The notes beneath the pieces are model-generated. The model did no database searches, was not told the DNA's origin, and worked only from the letters and a program-made list of their open reading frames with translations. A stretch of DNA of 60,871 bases. It comes from Mesotoga sp. UBA6090. Its GTDB lineage: Bacteria; Thermotogota; Thermotogae; Petrotogales; Kosmotogaceae. Position 1 is the first letter of the stretch. Every line of letters begins with the position of its first letter. Below, in pieces: positions 39,789 to 48,831 of the stretch. Position numbers and translations under genes: made by a program. The DNA lies in contig NZ_DIXC01000089.1 of assembly GCF_002435945.1 (NCBI RefSeq), forward strand, positions 1-60,871. Reading direction: 5' to 3'.

Positions 39789-42200
39789 TTATTTGAGACC
39801 ACTCCTGGCAATTCCAGCTATGAAGTACTTCTGAGTAATCAGAAAGAGAATAACGACCGGAATTATCGAAAAAGTAGCCGCGGCCATCAGAAGGTGATAG
39901 TCACTACCTGTCGCCGAGCTGAAATTCTGAAGCCCCACCGGGAGAGTCCTGATTTCCGGGCTCTTGGTCACTATGAGAACCCAGAGGAAGGAATTCCAGC
40001 TGCCGACGAATTTTAACAGCGCTCCTGTAATTACAGCAGGCTTCGAAAGCGGAACCAGAATCGTCCAGAGAAAGCGCCATTTCGTCAGACCGTCGATCAT
40101 GGCGGCATCGTAAAGCTCGTTAGGAATCGTCATAAAGTGCTGTCTAAGCAGAAATATCGCAAAGACAGAGACTACCCAGGGAACAATGAGGGCGTAATAT
40201 GAGTCGATCCAGCCGAGGGCTGTCAGGGTTATGTAATTGGGAACCAGCAGCACTTCTCCGGGGACCATCATCGTTGCCAGGAAGAGCGTGAACAGAAAGT
40301 TCTTCCCAAAGAACTCCATCTTTGCAAACGCGAATGCCGCCATCGCAGCAAAAATTATCTCCACGAAAGTCGTTACCATCGCAACAAACACTGTGTTGAA
40401 ATAGTATCTGCCAAAAGGTGCAGCATTCCATGCAGTTATGTAGTTCTGGAAGAAATTCTTGAAGGTTTCCCCGAATGTGAAATTGACTTTGCCGGCCGGT
40501 ATGTCGTCCTTGAACCAGACGGCTGGAATGCCTTTAAGCTTAATGTCGAATGACTTTGCGCCCGATGGCGAAATTATACCTCTGTAGTAGACTCTTTCAA
40601 CTTCGACAGGCTTGAGTGAAAGATCAAGTTCACTGAATATATCCGAATGTACCCTTGAGAAAGTCCCAACCATTGTCGTCTCTTTCCATCTTCGCCTAAT
40701 TAAGTCTGCAAATGCATCCTGGCCGCCAATAGCAGCCTGTCTGTCAAGACCTGCAACGACTCCTCCGACGCCTATAGTCTGACCGGCGGCCGAAGCCACT
40801 TCTCTGATAAGCGACGTGAGGTCGGAGTATGACGTTTTCTCTTCCATCGCATTGCGAACTTTCGTGTCCATCTCGGAACTCGAAGCGATCAGCAGGGATG
40901 TTCTGAGAAAATTCATGGCGTCATTTATCACTTCAAGAGGGGTCTGAGTATCTAAAAAATATTGAGATAGAGTATCTTTGAAATTCCGATCCAGGTAGTT
41001 CAGGAGTATCGTTACTGCGTCTCGCACATTGGAAGGCGTGATCGCTGAGAGCAAATAGCTTCTGGCTTTCTCTTCAACGTCCCATCCCCTTACAAACTCC
41101 GAGAGCAGGGAATGGACTTCTGCGTCTGAGCGTATCTTTCCAACTATTGAGGTGCTCGATAGGGTCTTGTCTTGAGAATCGTTGTAGAAGACCCTTATGT
41201 CTGAATAGAGGTCGAGCAGTTCGGCCCACTGAACCAACCCCTCTGGAACGGTCTCTAGCGAGCGCTCAAGCTGCCGGACAGAGAGAGACATTCTGGAGTC
41301 GGCGCCGGCTATTGTCCCGGATAGAGAGACGATTTCCGCGCCCACGTCCCGAATGAGATCGACACTGCTTCTAAGATCCCCGATTATTGTTTCCAGTTCG
41401 ACCAGATCCGTGACCCCCGTCTCCCCCATTCTAAAAGACTCGAGAGTCTGCATTGAAGCCGTCAGATCCGCAATCGGAGTTTCAAGAAGCCTGCCGGACT
41501 CTTCTCTGATCTTCGCCTTCATTTCCTTGCTTTCGTCAGTGTCTATAGGCAACTCCTTCATTGCAGTTTCAACGCTCTGAGAGAGTCTATCGATCGCTTT
41601 TGAGTACTGAGCTTTGAGAGAGCTGACGAGAACTACTCTTCTCACAAATCCGCCGTCACTGTATACTGCAGCGTTGAAGAAACTGTCCATAAACCGGCCC
41701 GCACTGTCCGTGGGAAGGTCCTTCAGGACACTCGAAAAGGAAACGGGAACGTCTGCCTCAAGCGCCGAATACCTGTCGACTAGTGCGGCGAACCGTTCTT
41801 CATCGACTTCTGTAGCGTAATCTGCCGGAGTTCCGTCGCCTTTAAGCAACTGGATCTCGATTTCGCCTCTTCTAATTGGATCATCGTCCAGAGTGACAGT
41901 GACAGTATCTAAACTTGCCGACTCTTCCATAAGGGCAGCAAAGTTTCTGAACTCACTGAGACTAAGAGTTGAGAGATCAACGGAGGCACCGGAGCTTTTC
42001 TGCTTTATCTGTGTCTTGAAAGTAAAGGAACTGGCAGCGTTCTTGGTCGTCCAAACAGGCGGCCAGCTTGAGACTTCGCTGGGCGCCTTGAAGGAGGTTG
42101 CGACCATCCAGCCGAATGGAATCAACATCAGAAAGGCCCCGCCAATTATAACTACATAGAGAAGAATCTTCGAGATTATCTTTGTCGACGATGTAGTCAT
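39789..42200 (-). CDS. MalG-type sugar ABC permease with a giant extracytoplasmic insertion
   Basis: This 803-residue protein is a MalG-like CUT1 permease, a family usually near 280 residues. Helix 1 (about 12-36) and SFKAPSEVSSWPP are normal, and the standard core resumes near residue 573 (FQNYITAWNAAPFGRYYFNT). It continues with five helices and the ATPase-contact motif DAAMIDGLTKWRFLWTILVP. Between them lie about 515 extra, mostly helical and strand-mixed residues with no transmembrane segment, predicted outside the membrane. GAGGTG precedes ATG 42200. It pairs with the MalF-like gene 9 nt upstream. I have an impression that long MalG variants occur in Thermotogota but could not check. Confidence 0.88.
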   Translation of the reverse strand: MTTSSTKIISKILLYVVIIGGAFLMLIPFGWMVATSFKAPSEVSSWPPVWTTKNAASSFTFKTQIKQKSSGASVDLSTLSLSEFRNFAALMEESASLDTVTVTLDDDPIRRGEIEIQLLKGDGTPADYATEVDEERFAALVDRYSALEADVPVSFSSVLKDLPTDSAGRFMDSFFNAAVYSDGGFVRRVVLVSSLKAQYSKAIDRLSQSVETAMKELPIDTDESKEMKAKIREESGRLLETPIADLTASMQTLESFRMGETGVTDLVELETIIGDLRSSVDLIRDVGAEIVSLSGTIAGADSRMSLSVRQLERSLETVPEGLVQWAELLDLYSDIRVFYNDSQDKTLSSTSIVGKIRSDAEVHSLLSEFVRGWDVEEKARSYLLSAITPSNVRDAVTILLNYLDRNFKDTLSQYFLDTQTPLEVINDAMNFLRTSLLIASSSEMDTKVRNAMEEKTSYSDLTSLIREVASAAGQTIGVGGVVAGLDRQAAIGGQDAFADLIRRRWKETTMVGTFSRVHSDIFSELDLSLKPVEVERVYYRGIISPSGAKSFDIKLKGIPAVWFKDDIPAGKVNFTFGETFKNFFQNYITAWNAAPFGRYYFNTVFVAMVTTFVEIIFAAMAAFAFAKMEFFGKNFLFTLFLATMMVPGEVLLVPNYITLTALGWIDSYYALIVPWVVSVFAIFLLRQHFMTIPNELYDAAMIDGLTKWRFLWTILVPLSKPAVITGALLKFVGSWNSFLWVLIVTKSPEIRTLPVGLQNFSSATGSDYHLLMAAATFSIIPVVILFLITQKYFIAGIARSGLK

Positions 42201-42209
42201 CTGAACACC

Positions 42210-43538
42210 TCAACCCTCATAGTGGACACGCTTCTTGCCCACGTTTAGCTGCACTATTGTCAAGACCAGAATTATCATGAAGAGAACGTATGCGGCGGCA
42301 CTGGCCACTCCCATTCTCTGCTGGTTGTAGAAGGCGTCAAATACGTAATAGACCAGTGTCAGTCCGCTCTTATTGACCGGTCCAGGAAGACCCTGGTATA
42401 GAATGAAGATCTGAGAGAAAACCTTGAACGCACCAATCATCGTAATTATCATTATGAAGAAGGTTGTGCCCGAAAGCAGCGGCCAGGTGATGAACTTGAA
42501 TTTCTGCCAGCCGCTTGCGCCATCGACATCGGCAGCTTCGTAATATGATCTGTCTATATTCTGAAGGCCGGCGAGAAAGATGACGGTGGTGTAACCAACG
42601 TGCTGCCATACAGAGACTATGGCTATCGTCGGAATCGTCCACGCCTCTTCTTTCAGCCAGGCGATTCTAGGCAAGTTGAAGATCGAGAGAATATAGTTGA
42701 GCAATCCAAACTGGTCGTTGAACATCCACTGCCATACCAGTGAAACGGCAACCACCGATGTGACAAAGGGTATGAAGTACGCAGTCCTGAATAGAGAGCG
42801 CAGCTTGATGTTCTTGTTTAGAAGCATCGCTATGATCAGCGCCAGCCCTATTTGCGTCGGAACGGACAGAAGAACATAATAAACCGTGTTGTAGATCGAT
42901 TTAAGAAAGTCGGAACTTTCTTTGGCGAGCGTGAAGTACTGCACAAAATCCGCGCTCTGCCTCAAAATGAGATACGCTAGGGCGTAGTAGACGGCCGCGA
43001 ACAGAAGCAGAGTCAACCACTGACTGGACTTCATTTTCTTCCACTGAACACTCTTTCTCCTGCGCATCAGTATGAAAAGGCCGAGACCCATCAACCCCAG
43101 ACCGGCAAACAAACCTGCTGCCGTCAAATCAGCCGAAGAATTGCGAAGAAATACATAACCGGCGACGGCCGCAACATAGATCGCATACAGAAACGAGTGA
43201 CTCTTCTCTGTCTTGTCGTACTTGCTCATCAGACCGAAAACATGGTACAGAGCCTGCACGATAACTAGAACAACCACAATGTAGACGGCGGTGTTTATCA
43301 ACGAATTGACAAAGCTCAGCGAAACAGGATACGTGAGTCTGAAGAGCTCCTTATAGTTATCGAATCCAATGAAGTAACGAGTGGTCGAAGTGTAATCCCA
43401 TTTGAAGAAACTGAGTACAAGTGAAAATCCGATGGGCCAGAAAACAAAGACACCTAAGATTACAATCGAAGGCAGCAGGAAAAGATATGCTTGCCAGGTT
43501 TCCTTCCAGTACTTCTTCGAGCGTCTACTGTAGGGCAA
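42210..43538 (-). CDS. MalF-type sugar ABC permease with inserted helices
   Basis: This permease of about 442 residues is the partner of the MalG-like subunit. Its core helices and the coupling motif YEAADVDGASGWQKFKFITWP are standard. Residues of about 110-235 are extra, holding roughly three additional hydrophobic segments and a basic loop (RRRKSVQWKKMK). The phrase before the insertion (NSLINTAVYIVVV) resembles the one after it (KSIYNTVYYVLLS), hinting at internal duplication. ATG 43553 opens the frame, but GGGAGG at 43551-43546 favours TTG 43538, just after the folP stop. There is no binding-protein gene beside it. Confidence 0.87.
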   Translation of the reverse strand: MPYSRRSKKYWKETWQAYLFLLPSIVILGVFVFWPIGFSLVLSFFKWDYTSTTRYFIGFDNYKELFRLTYPVSLSFVNSLINTAVYIVVVLVIVQALYHVFGLMSKYDKTEKSHSFLYAIYVAAVAGYVFLRNSSADLTAAGLFAGLGLMGLGLFILMRRRKSVQWKKMKSSQWLTLLLFAAVYYALAYLILRQSADFVQYFTLAKESSDFLKSIYNTVYYVLLSVPTQIGLALIIAMLLNKNIKLRSLFRTAYFIPFVTSVVAVSLVWQWMFNDQFGLLNYILSIFNLPRIAWLKEEAWTIPTIAIVSVWQHVGYTTVIFLAGLQNIDRSYYEAADVDGASGWQKFKFITWPLLSGTTFFIMIITMIGAFKVFSQIFILYQGLPGPVNKSGLTLVYYVFDAFYNQQRMGVASAAAYVLFMIILVLTIVQLNVGKKRVHYEG

Positions 43539-43539
43539 A

Positions 43540-44385
43540 TCATTCCCTCCCATTTTCTCCGTATGGGTTTAGTATCTTAAGTATACCAAAGATTCGGCTG
43601 TGCTCCAGAACATCGTGGACGCGAATTATGTCCACTCCTTTAAGGTACAGGTAAGTCGAAATCGAGAGGGTTTCTTCCAGCCTATTTTCAACAGCGCTTC
43701 CCGTGAGCTTTGCGATGAAACTCTTTCTGGAATGGCCAACCAGTAGGGGAAAGCCCAGTTGCAAGAAGCGCTCGACGTTTCTAAGTATTTCTATGCTCTG
43801 TTCCGCCGTTTTGGCGAAACCTATCCCCGGGTCGAGAATTATTCTGTCTCTCCTTATTCCTGATTCGATCGCCCTCTGCGCTCTTTCGACGAGCCAGGAC
43901 GAGACCTCCTCGACTACATCGCCGTAATCTGTCATCTGACTCATTGTCGAAGGATCTCCCCTCATGTGCATTATGATAACCGCTGCATTGCTTTGCGAAA
44001 CAACTTCAACCATTTCTTCCGACCTGAGCCCGGTAATGTCGTTGACGATATCTGCACCGGCTGCGAGGGCCACTCCCGCGGTCACACTATTGCAGGTGTC
44101 TATCGAGATAACCGCGTGGGGCTTCTTTTCCCGTATTTGCTCTATTATGGGAACAACTCTGGCGATCTCCTCTTCCACCGAGATCTTTTCTGCCCCCGGT
44201 CTCGAGGATTCACCGCCGACATCGACGATCGCTGCCCCGCCGTCAAGCATTCTGATCGCAGCGTCGACAGCCGCGATAGTATCGCTGAACCTGCTTTCCG
44301 GAAAGAAGGAGTCTGGAGTCGCATTGACTATCCCCATGATGACCGGTTCGGAAAGATCAAGCACTCTACCGCTACTGAAGACCAC
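43540..44385 (-). CDS. folP: Dihydropteroate synthase
   Basis: FolP (281 residues) joins p-aminobenzoate to dihydropterin pyrophosphate in folate synthesis. The motifs GIVNATPDSFF, DVGGESSRPGA, SIDTCN, NDITG and LDPGIGFAKT with VGHSRKSF are all present. It starts at GTG 44385, overlapping the pyrG stop (TAGTG). It ends in a Glu-Asn-Gly-rich tail overlapping the ribosome site of the permease gene. Confidence 0.96.
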   Translation of the reverse strand: MVFSSGRVLDLSEPVIMGIVNATPDSFFPESRFSDTIAAVDAAIRMLDGGAAIVDVGGESSRPGAEKISVEEEIARVVPIIEQIREKKPHAVISIDTCNSVTAGVALAAGADIVNDITGLRSEEMVEVVSQSNAAVIIMHMRGDPSTMSQMTDYGDVVEEVSSWLVERAQRAIESGIRRDRIILDPGIGFAKTAEQSIEILRNVERFLQLGFPLLVGHSRKSFIAKLTGSAVENRLEETLSISTYLYLKGVDIIRVHDVLEHSRIFGILKILNPYGENGRE

Positions 44386-45971
44386 TACTGATTCCTTCTC
44401 TTCTCTCTGACGCGTTTGACGAAGAGCTCGAAGACCGGATTTGGATTGCCAACCTTGGAGCGGAATTCCGGATGATACTGAACTCCGAGGAAGAATCGCT
44501 TCTCCGGCAGCTCTATTGCCTCAACAAAGGTCGCCAAGGAGGAAATGGTCAATCTGTTTTCATCCTTTTCTCCCGGATTTCTGAAGAGGTCGGGGAAGCG
44601 CTCCAGATTGACTTCGTATCTGTGTCTGTGCCTCTCGAATGCTATCTTCTCATTGTATGCATCCATCAGCAACGTGCCTTCTTCAATCGGAGTCTCCTGC
44701 GCCCCGAGCCTCATAGTGCCTCCGAGCTTCATAATTGCCTTCTGCTCTTCCATGATGTCAATTACCGGATAGGGAGTCGAAGGGTCGAATTCCGTTGAGT
44801 TGGCGTTTTCATAATGGGAAACGTTTCTTGCAAACTCGATAACCATCAGCTGCATTCCGAGACAGATACCGAGGATAGGGATGTCTTCCTCTCTTGCCGC
44901 CTTAATTACAGCTATCTTTCCTTCAATGCCTCGCTTGCCGAAACCACCTGGGATGATGATTCCGTCGTATTTTCGAAGCTCATTCTTAATCTGCTCTTCC
45001 GTCATCTCTTCGAAGCACTCCGAGTCGATGACGTCGGGTTTGCTGGCACCGCAAAGCGTAATGCTTTCCGAAATGCTCTTATAGGCATCGTCCGTTCCAA
45101 GATATTTTCCCACTATGACTATTCTGGTCGGAACGAATGTTCTCGGATAATTCCAGTCGAACCGCTCCTCAATTTCGAGGTTGAGCCATGCGGCAATCTT
45201 TCTGTGAATCCCGTATGAATATACGATTCGTGGAACATCGTAGACGTTCTCGGAGTCGGGAAGGTTATAGACCATCTGTCTATTGAGACCGCCGAAAAGT
45301 GCGATCTTGCCGAGCTCGTTCTCCTCAATTGGCAACTCTGATCTGACGGCAATCATCTGAGGCTGGATACCGATTCTTCTCAGCAGCTGAACGGATTGTT
45401 GTGTAGGCTTCGTCTTGAACTCATTAGTGACCCGCAGATATGGAACATAGGTCACATGGATGAACAAGAAGTTTTCAGGGCCCTCTTCGACCCACAGTTC
45501 CCTCACCGCTTCAAGAAATATCTCGCCTTCGATGTCCCCGACAGTACCGCCTATTTCTATCATTATCAGGTCTCCGGGGACTTTCTTGATCCTCGACTTT
45601 ATCTCATCCGTGACGTGAGGGACCATCTGCACTGTTGCTCCCAGATAGTCACCCTTTCTCTCCTTGTCAATTATCGACTTGAATACCTGGCCTGCGGTCA
45701 TGTTGTTCTCTCTTCTCATGTCCTTCCCGAGAAATCTCTCGTAATGACCAAGATCGAGATCGGCTTCGTATCCGTCTTCGGTAACGAACACTTCTCCATG
45801 CTGGTTCGGGTTCATAGTTCCGGCATCCAGATTCAGATACGGATCTATTTTAAGAGTGTTTACCTCGACTCCGCATTCCTTCATAACCCTCGCTATTGAG
45901 GCGGAGAGGATCCCCTTGCCGATCCCACTGATTACGCCTCCAGTTACAACTACGTACTTCTTCTTCATCAT
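44385..45971 (-). CDS. pyrG: CTP synthase
   Basis: PyrG (528 residues) aminates UTP to CTP with glutamine. The synthetase domain starts KYVVVTGGVISGIGKGI and contains the DPYLNLDAGTM and GGTVGDIE motifs. The class I glutaminase domain has the nucleophile Cys in GICLGMQ and the His-Glu in VQYHPEF. Two ATGs in tandem (45971, 45968) follow GGAGG. Length is normal. Confidence 0.97.
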   Translation of the reverse strand: MMKKKYVVVTGGVISGIGKGILSASIARVMKECGVEVNTLKIDPYLNLDAGTMNPNQHGEVFVTEDGYEADLDLGHYERFLGKDMRRENNMTAGQVFKSIIDKERKGDYLGATVQMVPHVTDEIKSRIKKVPGDLIMIEIGGTVGDIEGEIFLEAVRELWVEEGPENFLFIHVTYVPYLRVTNEFKTKPTQQSVQLLRRIGIQPQMIAVRSELPIEENELGKIALFGGLNRQMVYNLPDSENVYDVPRIVYSYGIHRKIAAWLNLEIEERFDWNYPRTFVPTRIVIVGKYLGTDDAYKSISESITLCGASKPDVIDSECFEEMTEEQIKNELRKYDGIIIPGGFGKRGIEGKIAVIKAAREEDIPILGICLGMQLMVIEFARNVSHYENANSTEFDPSTPYPVIDIMEEQKAIMKLGGTMRLGAQETPIEEGTLLMDAYNEKIAFERHRHRYEVNLERFPDLFRNPGEKDENRLTISSLATFVEAIELPEKRFFLGVQYHPEFRSKVGNPNPVFELFVKRVREKRRNQ

Positions 45972-45984
45972 CCGCTGTCCTCCA

Positions 45985-46836
45985 CTATCCGAGAAGTTCT
46001 CTTATGTACTTTATTTCCAGAGCGTGATCCGCATCGTCTCCCGGTGTCTCCAGCAACCATGGTTTCTCCTGAATTCTTTCATTTGAGAGAAACTCTCTGA
46101 ATCCGTCCTCCTTGCCGATGTAGCCTTTGCCTATTATTTCGTGTCGATCCTTTGCGGCCCCGAGTGGAAATTTGCTATCGTTAAGATGTATCATCTTCAA
46201 CTTTTCATAGCCAATCTTAGAGTCTATTTCATCGATCAGCTTCAGGACTCCGTCCCTGGTTCTTATCTCAAACCCGGAATCAAAACCATGGCAGGTGTCG
46301 TATGTTATTCCGATCCTCTCAGGTTCTGCCGAACCCTCGATTATCATCTTCAGCTCGTCAAAGCTGCTCCCTATGTGATTCCCTTTCGCCGCTACATTCT
46401 CGAGAAGAAGCATCACATCGCTTTCCTGATTCTCACCAAGCACTATTTCGAGACCTTTCAGTATTCTCTCCACTCCTTCGTGCAGCCCGTCTCCAAGATG
46501 GCTTCCAGGATGGAAATTCAGATACTTTAGACCCAAGGCCGCTGTTATCTTCATCTCAAGGGAAAGCAGTTTCACAGATTTTTCCCAGACCTCTTCAGCG
46601 GGAGAGGCGATGTTCACCAGGTAACCGGAATGAACCATGCAATCAAATGGATCAAGCGACTTCTCTTTCATCTCATCGATGAAGCTGTATGCCATCTCCT
46701 CCTTTGGAAGAGAGGCTCTCCACATCCTGGGACTGTGCGGGAAGATCTGAAAGGTGTTTCCACCGATTGCCAACGTGTCTTTAGGGACTTTGTCAAAACC
46801 CTTTGAAGTCGACATGTGTGCTCCAAGTCTTATCAT
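45985..46836 (-). CDS. nfo: Endonuclease IV
   Basis: Nfo (283 residues) is an AP endonuclease of base-excision repair with three zinc ions in a TIM barrel. The start IRLGAHMSTSKGFDK is typical, and the metal-ligand segments LNFHPGSH, LLENVAAKG, ITYDTCHGFDSG, HLNDSK and DRHEIIGKG are all visible. ATG 46836 behind GGGGTG is preferred to the frame start at 46866 inside lepA. Gap to lepA 13 nt, gap to pyrG 13 nt. Confidence 0.95.
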   Translation of the reverse strand: MIRLGAHMSTSKGFDKVPKDTLAIGGNTFQIFPHSPRMWRASLPKEEMAYSFIDEMKEKSLDPFDCMVHSGYLVNIASPAEEVWEKSVKLLSLEMKITAALGLKYLNFHPGSHLGDGLHEGVERILKGLEIVLGENQESDVMLLLENVAAKGNHIGSSFDELKMIIEGSAEPERIGITYDTCHGFDSGFEIRTRDGVLKLIDEIDSKIGYEKLKMIHLNDSKFPLGAAKDRHEIIGKGYIGKEDGFREFLSNERIQEKPWLLETPGDDADHALEIKYIRELLG

Positions 46837-46849
46837 CCACTTCACCCCG

Positions 46850-48661
46850 TCATTTTTCTTCGCCAATTCTCAGAATTGCCAGGAAGGCGTTCTGCGGAAT
46901 CGTTACCTGACCGATCTCCCGCATTCTCTTCTTTCCCTCTTTCTGCTTTTCCAAGAGCTTCATCTTCCTTGTCACATCTCCGCCATAGCACTTCGCCAAA
47001 ACGTCTTTCCGGAGGGCCTTTATGTCGCTTCTCGCGATTATCCTTCCTCTGGATTTTGCCTGTATGGGAATCTGGAACTGATGTGGAGGGATCAATTCGC
47101 TCAACTTGTCAACGACTTTCTTTGCAACTTGATACTCTTTATCCACGTGAACGATAAACGAAAGCGAATCGACGGTCTCTTTGTTGACGAGAATAGTGAC
47201 TTTCACCAGATCCGATTCACGGTAGCCAAGTATTTCGTAATCCATGGAGGCATACCCTCGAGAAATAGCCTTCATCCTGTCAAAGAAATCAAACATTATC
47301 TCTGACAAGGGCGCCTCAAAACGCATCACGACACGGTTCTTTCCGGCGTTTTCGACCGCCTTGAAGTCTCCTCTCTTCTCGGAAGTGATGAAGCCAATCA
47401 AGTTCCCCATATATTCCGAAGGTGTGATTATCGAGAGATCTACGAAGGGCTCCTCGACTTTGGAGAACTCTCCGGGCTCAGGGAAACTTGCAGGATTTGT
47501 TATCTCAATAATATTCCCGTTCTGAGACGTTACTCTGTAGACAACGTTTGGAGCTGTCAGAATACAGGCTATTTCAAACTCTCTTTCAAGCCTCTCCCTT
47601 ACGACATCCATATGAAGCAGGCCGAGAAAACCCACCCTGAAGCCAAAACCCAACGCCGGAGAGTTTTCTGGCTCGAAAACCAGTGCGGCGTCGTTCAATT
47701 TGAACTTGTCGAGCGCCTTTCTCAGCTCGTCGTAGTACTCGGGCATCCCAGGGAACATACCGGCGTAGACCATCGGCTTCGCCTCTTTGTAGCCTGGAAG
47801 AGCTTCACTCGTCGGATTAATTGCAGAAGTGATCGTGTCGCCGATCTTCGCGCTCGATACGTCCTTTATAACTGCAACGATGTAGCCCACCTCACCTGCA
47901 TCGAGTGAATCGGTCTTTTCCATTTGAGGAAGGAAGTATCCCACTTCAACAACTTCGAAGGTTTCACCGGAGGCCATCATCTGTATCTTGTCTCCCTCTT
48001 TGACACTTCCGTCAAAGATCCTTACGTGCACTACGACTCCTCTGTACTTGTCGTAGATCGCGTCGAAAATCAAGGCCTTGAGAGGAGCTTCCAATGTGCC
48101 CGAAGGAGCCGAAACCTTCTTCACCACCGATTCCAGAATCTCTCTTACACCCTGCCCGGTCTTCGCACTGGCCTGAAGGCAGTCTTCAGGTGTATAGCCG
48201 ATTAAATCGACGATTTCCGCTAGAGTCTCTTCGATGTTTGCATTCGGAATGTCGATCTTGTTCAGAACGGGGATAAGCTCCAGATCATTCTCTATCGCGA
48301 GATATGTGTTCCCCACCGTCTGAGCCTCGACTCCCTGAGAGGCATCCACCAGAAGTATTGCGCCCTCGCAAGCTGCAAGGCTTCTCGATACTTCGTAGTT
48401 GAAGTCGACGTGGCCCGGCGTATCTATGATATTGATTTCGTAAGCAAGACCGTCTTCTGCAAGATAATTCAGCTTCACGGACTTCGATTTGATCGTTATC
48501 CCTCTTTCTCTCTCGATATCCATTGAATCCATGAACTGATCCTGCTTGTGTCTCCTGTCGACGGTGTCGGTTATATCCAGTAGTCGATCCACGAGAGTTG
48601 TCTTGCCGTGGTCGATATGAGCAATTATCGATATGTTCCTTATGCGATCTCTGTTATACAT
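46850..48661 (-). CDS. lepA: Elongation factor 4 (LepA)
   Basis: LepA (603 residues) is a ribosome-bound GTPase related to EF-G. It has G1 AHIDHGKTTL, switch regions with RERGITIK, G3 DTPGHVDF and G4 NKIDIPNA, domain II, and the LepA-specific C-terminal domain with RGDIKALRKDVLAKCYGG-like sequence. GGAGGG 7 nt upstream supports ATG 48661, not the frame start at 48715. It lies about 170 nt after speE in the same direction. Confidence 0.97.
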   Translation of the reverse strand: MYNRDRIRNISIIAHIDHGKTTLVDRLLDITDTVDRRHKQDQFMDSMDIERERGITIKSKSVKLNYLAEDGLAYEINIIDTPGHVDFNYEVSRSLAACEGAILLVDASQGVEAQTVGNTYLAIENDLELIPVLNKIDIPNANIEETLAEIVDLIGYTPEDCLQASAKTGQGVREILESVVKKVSAPSGTLEAPLKALIFDAIYDKYRGVVVHVRIFDGSVKEGDKIQMMASGETFEVVEVGYFLPQMEKTDSLDAGEVGYIVAVIKDVSSAKIGDTITSAINPTSEALPGYKEAKPMVYAGMFPGMPEYYDELRKALDKFKLNDAALVFEPENSPALGFGFRVGFLGLLHMDVVRERLEREFEIACILTAPNVVYRVTSQNGNIIEITNPASFPEPGEFSKVEEPFVDLSIITPSEYMGNLIGFITSEKRGDFKAVENAGKNRVVMRFEAPLSEIMFDFFDRMKAISRGYASMDYEILGYRESDLVKVTILVNKETVDSLSFIVHVDKEYQVAKKVVDKLSELIPPHQFQIPIQAKSRGRIIARSDIKALRKDVLAKCYGGDVTRKMKLLEKQKEGKKRMREIGQVTIPQNAFLAILRIGEEK

Positions 48662-48741
48662 TAGAACTCCCTCCTGCCGATCAAGGATGATTCTATCACG
48701 GCGTAGGTTAAGCAAGTTGAATTAAACAGAAAGGAATGAGA

Positions 48742-48767
48742 ACATCTCCAGAAAGAATGCTGGATGT
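48742..48767 (-). terminator. Weak terminator-like hairpin after speE
   Basis: On the minus strand ACATCCAG (48767-48760) can pair with CTGGAGATGT (48751-48742) with a bulge, followed by a pyrimidine-rich TTCTCATTCCTTTCTG. It could reduce read-through from speE into lepA. Confidence 0.35.
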
Positions 48768-48831
48768 GTCCTCTCAACTTCGGAAAATCTAGTTTAGTCT
48801 ATCACTGAAAGCGAAGTCATTCGCCCCAACG

